Shown here: positions 25,427 to 32,450 of the stretch, in pieces | Layout of the letters: every line of letters starts with the position of its first letter | How positions within the stretch are numbered: position 1 is the stretch's first letter | Origin: Verrucomicrobiota bacterium | Lineage (GTDB): Bacteria; Verrucomicrobiota; Verrucomicrobiia; CAIQCK01 | Assembly (NCBI GenBank): GCA_026397915.1 | Contig: JAPLTX010000021.1 | Span: forward strand, 124,001 to 188,000 | Length of the DNA stretch: 64,000 nucleotides | Direction of reading: 5' to 3' | Made by a program: the position numbers and the translations under genes | Notes under the pieces: generated by a model | What the model was told of the DNA's origin: nothing | Seen by the model: the letters and a program-made list of their open reading frames with translations, nothing else | Database searches by the model: none

Positions 25427-26684
25427 TGTGTTCCTCCAATTCACTGCGCACATCGGTTTCCTTGTCCAGCCGCAGCCAGCCAATCGTTTGGCGCTGTCCC
25501 GGCCCGAGACGGCAGGAGGTTCGCGTAAACTTCACAACGCCGGCTTCGCTGTCATTCGGTTCGAAGCCGCGCAGCCCGTCACACGCCACCAGCCGCGCGC
25601 GTTGCCAGCGGATGGCGACTTGAACAGCTTTCGCATGATCGCCGTCGCCCGCGTTGGCCAAATCCACTTCCACCAAACCGGGCTGCGGGTGGCGCGCCTC
25701 GACTCGCAGGAAGGAACGAGGCGCCTTGCCGGCCATCACCGCCGCCAGTGTCGGCCAGCGCCAGTTCAACCGGTCCCCTGCCACCGGCAACCGATACCAG
25801 ATCACGCCCTGGAACGATGGCGGAGGAGCGGCCCTCCACGCTGCGACCAGAGTTGCCATTGCCACCGGGTCGGCTCGCACCTCATGCAGTTGAGCTCCGG
25901 CGGGCCAGTTCTTCGCGGGACCTTCCGCCGACAAGCCGATGAAGCGGCCCTCGCGATCAAAAGCCACCGTGTAACCATACGTCGGCAGCGCTACGCGAAA
26001 CGGCACGCCGAAAGTTGCCGCGCGTTCGACGGCTTGCCGCGCCGCCGCCGGATCGCACAACACAAACGGCGCTCCGGCTCGTTGCGGCTTCTCGACCGAA
26101 TGCACCTGCAACACAAAACCGTCCGCCGCCAAGACGAGCGGCTTGAAGGCGGCTTGTTTCAGCCAGGCCGGCAGGGCCGTGATCGTCAGCGGTGTCGGCG
26201 CGATTCGCCGGCGAATCACCTCGACCCACACGCGATACCCGTCGAGTTTCGATTCCGCGCAATCGAAATCGAGCTGCAGTTCCGCGACCGCAACCGAACC
26301 CGACCGCGCCTCAGCCAACAACTCTACCGCGAGATCGCCAAGCCATATAGTGCGCATCTCGCTGGCGTCAAACGGCCCGCCGAAGTTCCCAATGCGCAAA
26401 GCCAGACCCACCGGCCGGCCGCACGCGCGCAGTGCCGCCCAGTCCGGCGACACACGCACGGCTTCCGGCCGTTGTTTTCGCCAAGCGACCTCGGCGTTCA
26501 GCATTACCAGCGCCGAGAAATTCTTCGCGTGGACAGCGAGCGACGCGCGCAACGGTTCCGTCCAGCTTCGTTGCCAGATGTAGACCGCTTGCGGCAAGGC
26601 GTTCTCAACACAGCCGCCTGCGTGCTGACCGAGCCACGCGACCGCGATGATTGTTAATTGCCTGAGGAATAGCCGGCGACTCAT
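25410..26684 (-). CDS. DUF3142 domain protein, exported
   Basis: A 424-residue protein beginning MSRRLFLRQLTIIAVAWLGQ, an RR-containing signal, with a Cys after HAGG that may be lipidated. PQAVYIWQRSWTEPLRASL near residue 40 is the typical start of DUF3142. The domain continues through LQLDFDCAESKLDGYRVWVE and PTPLTITALPAWL, a TIM-barrel-like layout, and a beta-rich tail follows. DUF3142 has no established function. The start could also be the ATG at 26693, nine bases upstream. It lies between a galactonate-dehydratase-like gene and the CGPxFPN protein, with a 17-bp overlap to the latter, so it belongs to the same operon. Confidence 0.82.
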   Translation of the reverse strand: MSRRLFLRQLTIIAVAWLGQHAGGCVENALPQAVYIWQRSWTEPLRASLAVHAKNFSALVMLNAEVAWRKQRPEAVRVSPDWAALRACGRPVGLALRIGNFGGPFDASEMRTIWLGDLAVELLAEARSGSVAVAELQLDFDCAESKLDGYRVWVEVIRRRIAPTPLTITALPAWLKQAAFKPLVLAADGFVLQVHSVEKPQRAGAPFVLCDPAAARQAVERAATFGVPFRVALPTYGYTVAFDREGRFIGLSAEGPAKNWPAGAQLHEVRADPVAMATLVAAWRAAPPPSFQGVIWYRLPVAGDRLNWRWPTLAAVMAGKAPRSFLRVEARHPQPGLVEVDLANAGDGDHAKAVQVAIRWQRARLVACDGLRGFEPNDSEAGVVKFTRTSCRLGPGQRQTIGWLRLDKETDVRSELEEHNEPER

Positions 26685-26706
26685 CTTGTGCATTGCTTCC
26701 AGAAAG

Positions 26707-27957
26707 TTACCAATCCACCACCGAGCCGTCGTCGGGGTCGTAGGTTTCGGGATTGCGCCAGTCGTGGTTGATCTTGGCGGCCAGCGCGTTCTCGTCCAAC
26801 TCGATGCCCAGGCCCGGCCCGGTCGGCACTGAGATGTAGCCTTTCTCGACGCGGAACGGGGTTTTGAGATAGCCCTCGCCGAGCGACGCCTGCTCTTGGC
26901 AGAGGAAGTTCGGGATCGAAGCGGCCAGTTGTAGGCCGGCGGCGAGCGAGATCGGGCCGAGCGGATTATGCGGCGCGAGCGGCACGTAGTAAGCCTCCGC
27001 CATGCCCGCGATGAGGCGGCATTCGGTGATGCCGCCCGCGTGGCACAGGTCCGGCTGGAGAATGCTCGCCGCGCGCTTTTCCAAAATCTCGCGGAAGCCC
27101 CACTTGGTGAAGATGCGCTCGCCGGTGGCGATGGGCAAATGCGTGCCGCGCGCGATGTCGGCCAGCGCATCCACGTTCTGGCACTGGACCGGTTCCTCGA
27201 TGAAGAAGGGTTGATACGGTTCCAGCGCTTTGATCAACAGCTTGGATGTTTGCGGCTGAATGGCGCCGTGAAAATCAATCGCAATGTCTGCGCCGGGGCC
27301 GGCCGCCTCTCGTTTGGCGGCGAACTGCGCGACGGCGCGGTCCACCACTTCCTTGCTGGCGATGTATTTGCCGCTGCGTCCCAGACCCAGCCCGGTCTTG
27401 AACGTCGTGAAGCCGAGCGCCTTCTTCTTGGCGATGTCCTCGGGACTGCCCGCGCCGGCATAGACGCGCACGCGGTCGCGCGTCGGGCCGCCGAGCAGTT
27501 CATGGACGGGCACGCCGAGCGCCTTGCCTTTGATGTCCCACAGCGCCTGGTCAATTCCGCTCAACGCGCTGGTGAGCAGCGGCCCGCCGCGATAGAACGC
27601 GTGGCGGTAGATGGCCTGCCAGTGATGCACGACGCGGCGCGGGTCTTTGCCGACGAGGTAAGGGGCGATCTCCTCGACGGCCGCCTTGCACGTCAACGCG
27701 CGGCCTTCGAGGATCGGCTCGCCGAGGCCGACGATGCCGGCATTGGTGTGGACCTTGAGGAACAGCCAGCGTGGCTTTACGAGGAACGTCTCCAGCTTGG
27801 TGATCTTCAGCGCATCGCGCGGCGCGATGGGGGCGTCCTTCGCGTGGGCTTGCTCGGCGGCTTCCAAGTTGGAGAACAACATCCCCAAACCGACGGCGCC
27901 AAATACCTTCCCGGCCGCCTCGCGGCGCGAGAGACAGGACGCAGTGTTCGTCTTCAT
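26707..27957 (-). CDS. Enolase-superfamily acid-sugar dehydratase, D-galactonate dehydratase-like
   Basis: A 416-residue member of the mandelate racemase/muconate lactonizing subgroup that would dehydrate an aldonic acid such as D-galactonate. Metal and acid/base motifs are in order: AIDFHGAIQ (Asp and His), FFIEEPVQ (Glu), IATGERIF (Glu), LQPDLCHAGGITE and APHNPLGP (His). These match DgoD-type enzymes. Unusually, it has an RR-containing N-terminal extension (SCLSRREAAGKVFGAVGLGM), suggesting Tat export of an enzyme that is normally cytoplasmic. It shares an ATGA overlap with the M14 peptidase gene upstream. Substrate within the acid-sugar group is inference. Confidence 0.82.
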   Translation of the reverse strand: MKTNTASCLSRREAAGKVFGAVGLGMLFSNLEAAEQAHAKDAPIAPRDALKITKLETFLVKPRWLFLKVHTNAGIVGLGEPILEGRALTCKAAVEEIAPYLVGKDPRRVVHHWQAIYRHAFYRGGPLLTSALSGIDQALWDIKGKALGVPVHELLGGPTRDRVRVYAGAGSPEDIAKKKALGFTTFKTGLGLGRSGKYIASKEVVDRAVAQFAAKREAAGPGADIAIDFHGAIQPQTSKLLIKALEPYQPFFIEEPVQCQNVDALADIARGTHLPIATGERIFTKWGFREILEKRAASILQPDLCHAGGITECRLIAGMAEAYYVPLAPHNPLGPISLAAGLQLAASIPNFLCQEQASLGEGYLKTPFRVEKGYISVPTGPGLGIELDENALAAKINHDWRNPETYDPDDGSVVDW

Positions 27958-29189
27958 TTCTTCTCAGGCTCCTTGTTCAGCGGACTCTTCGCGTGCGCGG
28001 CGAGCGCGTTTGCAATGCGCCGGCCGGCTTCTTGGTATTTCTCGCGCGTCATCACAGCCTTCTGGATGATCGCATACGGCGTCTCGATGGCAACGCCAGA
28101 CATCTTCATTTCCTCCTGGCAGAAGCCGCCGAAACGCGGCGTGTTCCAGCGCGAGTTGTAGTCGCCGGAGCGCGTGAACTTCGCCGCCGCAAACTCCGGC
28201 CCCAACGCTTTGCCCACAGCATCAGCCCACTCGACCGCCTGCTTCGCCACGTCCGGGAGTTTTTCCGACGCATGCACAAATGCGTAAATGCCCTCCGACT
28301 CGCTTGCGCCCGGCGCGTGGAAATCGAAACCCGCCAGCGGCCGGCAGCGTTTTGACCAGCGGCGCATGTCCTGTTGGAACACTAGCGTCTCGTGGCGCAT
28401 CGGTGGATTGCCCCACGCGCGATTCACGTCGTAGGGGAAGTTGTCCTTGCCGTAGTCGCCCTGCTCGACGCCGTCAATGTTCCCCAGCGGCACCGCCCAC
28501 ACCAGCGGCGCGGCATCACCCATCTCCGCAAACCGCCGCAGCACGCCGTCGAGCACCCAGCCGCCGCTGACCTCAGCGGAATGTTGTCGCGACATCAAAT
28601 ACAGTCCCGGCCGGTCACCCTTCAGTTTGCCGTAGTCATTGCTCAGCCGCAGCAACGGTCGTCCGCCCTGGCTGACGCCGATCGTGTCCACGCGCCAGTA
28701 GCCGCTCGTGTCCTTGACCAGCCAATCCAACTCGTCACGCCCGTAAGGAAACGAAAACGCGAAATCCAACGACGACTTGGCGACGCTGAGCGTCCACGCC
28801 GCTTGCCGGCGGCCATCGGGAAGATCGATCAATTCCGGCGCGCCGATCCGCTCCCAGTCGCTACCCGCCAGACGAAACACTGGCCGGAAATCCGCAGGCT
28901 TGCCGCCGCCGAGCATCGTCTCCGGGCATTCGAGGACGAGCCGCAGCCGACCCAGCGCGCCGCCGCCCGAATGCGCCCGGCACACGCGAAAACAGAACCA
29001 CAGACACTCCGGCCCGCCGTGCGGGTCCGGTGTGAAACGCACCTCGGTCACCGCCCCGTCCTTCTGCACGCGGACGTTGGCGGCGTTGCCGAAGGGAATG
29101 TCGGTCCTGACGATGATGCTAGGACTCGCCGCTAGCGCGGGCGTCGCAGTCAGAATGGCGGCAAGAGCGAGAAGTAGCGGTGATCTCAT
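27954..29189 (-). CDS. Secreted M14 family metallocarboxypeptidase-like protein
   Basis: A 411-residue secreted zinc peptidase. The signal peptide is MRSPLLLALAAILTATPALA. An N-terminal beta domain (about 25-170) resembles that of cytosolic-carboxypeptidase-like M14 members. The zinc ligands are His203 and Glu206 in SRQHSAEVSGG and His291 in GFDFHAPG; DVNRAWG (about 254-260) is the substrate-binding Asn-Arg segment and Glu370 in AIETPYA is the likely catalytic base. All key residues are present. It lies in the carbohydrate operon, so it may act on a peptide linked to glycan or an amide-bearing substrate. AAAGGA precedes the ATG. Confidence 0.85.
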   Translation of the reverse strand: MRSPLLLALAAILTATPALAASPSIIVRTDIPFGNAANVRVQKDGAVTEVRFTPDPHGGPECLWFCFRVCRAHSGGGALGRLRLVLECPETMLGGGKPADFRPVFRLAGSDWERIGAPELIDLPDGRRQAAWTLSVAKSSLDFAFSFPYGRDELDWLVKDTSGYWRVDTIGVSQGGRPLLRLSNDYGKLKGDRPGLYLMSRQHSAEVSGGWVLDGVLRRFAEMGDAAPLVWAVPLGNIDGVEQGDYGKDNFPYDVNRAWGNPPMRHETLVFQQDMRRWSKRCRPLAGFDFHAPGASESEGIYAFVHASEKLPDVAKQAVEWADAVGKALGPEFAAAKFTRSGDYNSRWNTPRFGGFCQEEMKMSGVAIETPYAIIQKAVMTREKYQEAGRRIANALAAHAKSPLNKEPEKK

Positions 29190-29217
29190 GTGCGTTCCTT
29201 TGCAGTAAAGCTAGTCA

Positions 29218-30609
29218 TTACTTCTTGCCAATGAAATAGCCGCACGCGTCGAGGTTGAGCGTGAATTTCCCATCGGCTACGCTGGGCTTTGCACCGTCGG
29301 AAACCAACGGGTTGAACTTCCCTGACAGTTCGACCTGCACCTTGAGCTTGCGGTTCGAAAGGCTCGCGATGGTGACAATCTCCTCGTTGCCGGCGCGGCG
29401 GAGGAAGGAGAGCACGGCGTCGGGTTGGTCGTTGTCGAGCCAGACGACTTCGCCGCTGGTCAACGCCGGCTCGGCGCGGCGCAACTGGCATAGCTTCTGG
29501 TGGAACGCAAACTTCGCCTTCGACTTCGGCAGACAGGCAGCTTCCCATTTCACCGGCCAGCGTGCATAGATGCTTTGCAACGACGTGTCGCCGATCTCCT
29601 GGCCGTTGTAGAGCAACGGCACGCCATCGAGCGTGAAGTGAACGACGGTCACGGCCGCCGCGCCGCGTTCGCCGAGCACCACTTCCGCGCGGAGCAGGTC
29701 ATTGACGATGTCGTGGTTCTCCGTGTAGCGGATGAACCGCGCGCCGCGTGGGCGCTCGTCGCGCATCTTTTGCCAGAGCACGCGCAGCGACGACGCCGGT
29801 AGGCCGCGCGTGAAGACGGCCTGAACCGCGTGGAGCCATGTGAAGTTGTAGTTGATGTCAAACGCCTTGAGTTGGTCGTCCTTCCGCTGGCCTTCTGCAA
29901 GCACGACGAGGTCGGGTCGGAGTGGTTCGAGCCGCGTGCGGGCTTCCTCCCAGAAATCCAATGGCACAGCGTCGGACACGTCGCAGCGGAAGCCGTCCAC
30001 GTCGAAGTCCTTCACCCAATGCATCATGTTCGCCCAGAGATGCTCGCGCAGTCCGCGGCTCTCAAAGTTCAGGCGCGGGAAATTCCAACTCCCCATCGCC
30101 GGTTTGCCTGATGCATCGCGCTGGATAAAGTCGCTTTCCTTCAACAGCGGCGACGTTGGCCCGCAGTGGAAATAAACAAGGTCCATCAGCACGCGCATCC
30201 CCAGCTTGTGCGCCGTGGCGATGAACGCGCGCAGGTCGCTCTCGCTGCCATACTCCGGGTCCACGCGGTTGTAGTCCTTGATGCGATACGGGTTTCGCGG
30301 GTTGTTGGTGCCGGAAGCCTTCTGGCGCTTGCTCCAAAACTCCTGTCGCATGTCGGCGTCCTGGAGTTGGACGGGGCAGAGGTAGATGATGTTTGCGCCG
30401 AGTTCCGCCACCGACGGCAGCCGTTTCGTCGCGGCCCGCAGCGTCCCCTCCGGCGTGAACCCGCGCAGCCAGACCTGATACATGACGCCGCGCGTCAGCC
30501 ACTCCGGTGAGGGACGGGCTTGGAGCGTGGAGAGGTTCTTCGCCGGCTCGGCGGCGAGGACGATGACGGTTGAGCAGAGAACGATCAGTAGGAATCGGAT
30601 TGTTTTCAT
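29218..30609 (-). CDS. GH13 alpha-amylase family enzyme, secreted
   Basis: A 463-residue GH13 enzyme acting on alpha-glucosidic bonds. The signal peptide is MKTIRFLLIVLCSTVIVLAA. The four conserved regions are visible: DLVYFH (143-148), GFRCDVSDAVP with nucleophile Asp210, VVLAEG with acid/base Glu239, and TENHD ending at Asp300. The Asn-His of region I appears as Phe-His, a mild deviation. A short C-terminal beta domain closes the protein. The long reading frame upstream of 30609 is an unrelated phase of the neighbouring gene and is not used. It follows the GHL-like gene by 5 bp, with no clear ribosome binding site, so coupling is likely. Confidence 0.9.
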   Translation of the reverse strand: MKTIRFLLIVLCSTVIVLAAEPAKNLSTLQARPSPEWLTRGVMYQVWLRGFTPEGTLRAATKRLPSVAELGANIIYLCPVQLQDADMRQEFWSKRQKASGTNNPRNPYRIKDYNRVDPEYGSESDLRAFIATAHKLGMRVLMDLVYFHCGPTSPLLKESDFIQRDASGKPAMGSWNFPRLNFESRGLREHLWANMMHWVKDFDVDGFRCDVSDAVPLDFWEEARTRLEPLRPDLVVLAEGQRKDDQLKAFDINYNFTWLHAVQAVFTRGLPASSLRVLWQKMRDERPRGARFIRYTENHDIVNDLLRAEVVLGERGAAAVTVVHFTLDGVPLLYNGQEIGDTSLQSIYARWPVKWEAACLPKSKAKFAFHQKLCQLRRAEPALTSGEVVWLDNDQPDAVLSFLRRAGNEEIVTIASLSNRKLKVQVELSGKFNPLVSDGAKPSVADGKFTLNLDACGYFIGKK

Positions 30610-30614
30610 GGGGG

Positions 30615-32423
30615 TTAGAATCCAGTGTTCGGAAACCAGCGGCTGAAATAATTGTCGTCGAGGCGCGTGAGGGGAATCGCCAGCGGCTGAGGCACGCCGA
30701 TCTTGGCCCAACGGGCGACGCGCTCGCGGTCGCCGAGGTGGCCCAGCACGTCGAAGACATTGCCGGGCGATCCTTCCGGCCAGCCTCTCTGCACCTGCGG
30801 GTCCCAGATGGCGATGCCGCTCGCGCCTGCCGCGTAGTGGTCGGCCACCTTCTTGCAGAGTTCCTGCGGCTTGCCGGTCTTCCATGCGATGACGAACGGA
30901 TAGACGCCCACCTTTGTCCCGGCTGTGATGCGCCGGTAATACGCCATGTCCGGCGGCGCGAACGACGTATGGTAGGCAAACCATGCCACCGCCAGCTCGT
31001 CCACCAGCCCGCGCTTGATCCACAGGGGCAGATCGAAGCCGAACTTCCGATTGTCGCCTTCCTTGCTGAAGGTGCCCAGCGAGATTTTGTATCGCTCCTT
31101 GCGGCCTTGGGCGCGCGCGGTTTCGTCGAGCAACGCACGCACCTCCGTCAAGAACTCCGTCATGATCTCCGCGCGCGTCGTCAGGATGCGCGGATCGTCC
31201 TCGGCGACCTCGCGCGTGTTCGCCTGATGTCGTTCGCGGAACCGTTTGCAGAACGCCTCCTCCCACAACATCATCGGCATCCCGCGGTTGAACAGGAACC
31301 CCACGCCCTCCGGCTGCAACGCCAGCGTCTCGCGGAGAATCTCCAGCAGATGCCGCCGCACTTCTGGCACGACGTAGCTCATGTAAAATGTCGGCGTGCC
31401 GTCGCGGTCCACGCAGCGCCATTCCGGATGCGCGTCGAAGAACTTGCTGTCGAACGTCTCCTCGTAAGGCATGGACCCCTTCCAGCCTGCGGGTCGCAGC
31501 ATCACGTGAAACTCGGCGCCCTGCGTGCGCGCCACCTCACGTGCCACTTGCAACGGGTTAATCCCTTTCTTGAAAAGTCCTTGGAGTGTCTGCGTGTAAA
31601 CCGCATAGGTGCTGCTGGGAAAATCCGTGGTGCCATCGCCGGGGATGTTGCCCACCTTCGAGGGATAGCAGACCAGGTCCGCGCCGCACACCTGGAACCA
31701 CCATTTGCCGATGTCGGAGTCTTCAAATCCGCGAAACTCCTCCTGCAACTCGGCAACGCTGCGCGGGCGATAAGGCCAGATCCAACTATGACCGTCGAAA
31801 GTCGCGATCGAAGTGCGCGGCCTCGATGCCTTGCGACTCGCTGTCCAAGTCCGCGCCTCCTCCTCCGTCAGCGGAACCAGCTTCACGTAACAGACCGTCG
31901 CGGGAAGACCGGGCAGCGGCGCAATCTCAACCGACTGGCCTTTCAAATCCGCCACGGTAAGGAACTGTTCCTGGATCACGCCGCGCCGGTTGGGCAACAG
32001 TGCGAGGTTGCAGGCCATCCGCCTGAAAACCGGTTCGTTGCTCAACCGTGCCTTCATCCCGTTCCCACCGGTGCCAAAGCCGCCGGAAGTCGTCGCCAAG
32101 CCGACATACACCGCGTGCCAGCCTTGCGCCGCCAGCGGCAGGCGCACCGCGGGCGGGCCGGTCTGCGAATACGCCGAGAGCGCCATGCCTTTCCATTCCG
32201 CCGTCGCGAACGGGATGAGCTTCCATTTCCCCTTCTCGCGCCGGCCAGCGGTCAGCGCAGAAGCCGGCCCAGCTTTCGAGAAATCGGCCAGCACTACAGC
32301 GTCGGTGGCGCGTGACCAGCGGCGCGAGTCTGTTGGAAACAATTCAGCCGGCTCCGCGCTATTGAGCATCGCAGATGTGACGAGCAGGAGCGGCAGGCGG
32401 AGGTGGGCAGAAAAACAATTCAT
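30615..32423 (-). CDS. Secreted glycoside-hydrolase-like TIM-barrel protein of unknown specificity
   Basis: A 602-residue exported protein. The signal peptide is MNCFSAHLRLPLLLVTSAML. A beta-rich N-terminal region (about 40-205, GWHAVYVGLATTSGGFG) is followed by a barrel-like region with FHVMLRPAGWKG, AHPEWRCVDRDGTPTFYMS and EGVGFLFNRGMPMM, similar in style to GHL-type (glycosidase-like) domains of Planctomycetota. GASGIAIWDPQVQRGW near the end is typical of the last barrel strands. The catalytic acids cannot be fixed by eye. It lies between the FAD oxidoreductase and GH13 genes in the same operon and so probably acts on the same glucan or mixed glycan. Confidence 0.65.
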   Translation of the reverse strand: MNCFSAHLRLPLLLVTSAMLNSAEPAELFPTDSRRWSRATDAVVLADFSKAGPASALTAGRREKGKWKLIPFATAEWKGMALSAYSQTGPPAVRLPLAAQGWHAVYVGLATTSGGFGTGGNGMKARLSNEPVFRRMACNLALLPNRRGVIQEQFLTVADLKGQSVEIAPLPGLPATVCYVKLVPLTEEEARTWTASRKASRPRTSIATFDGHSWIWPYRPRSVAELQEEFRGFEDSDIGKWWFQVCGADLVCYPSKVGNIPGDGTTDFPSSTYAVYTQTLQGLFKKGINPLQVAREVARTQGAEFHVMLRPAGWKGSMPYEETFDSKFFDAHPEWRCVDRDGTPTFYMSYVVPEVRRHLLEILRETLALQPEGVGFLFNRGMPMMLWEEAFCKRFRERHQANTREVAEDDPRILTTRAEIMTEFLTEVRALLDETARAQGRKERYKISLGTFSKEGDNRKFGFDLPLWIKRGLVDELAVAWFAYHTSFAPPDMAYYRRITAGTKVGVYPFVIAWKTGKPQELCKKVADHYAAGASGIAIWDPQVQRGWPEGSPGNVFDVLGHLGDRERVARWAKIGVPQPLAIPLTRLDDNYFSRWFPNTGF

Positions 32424-32450
32424 ACAAGGCTGTTCCGTTCAGGACGCTGT

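Noticed and set aside
30610..31422. N-terminal extension of the GH13 gene
   Set aside because: It overlaps the GHL-like gene entirely and has no domain; the signal peptide begins at 30609.
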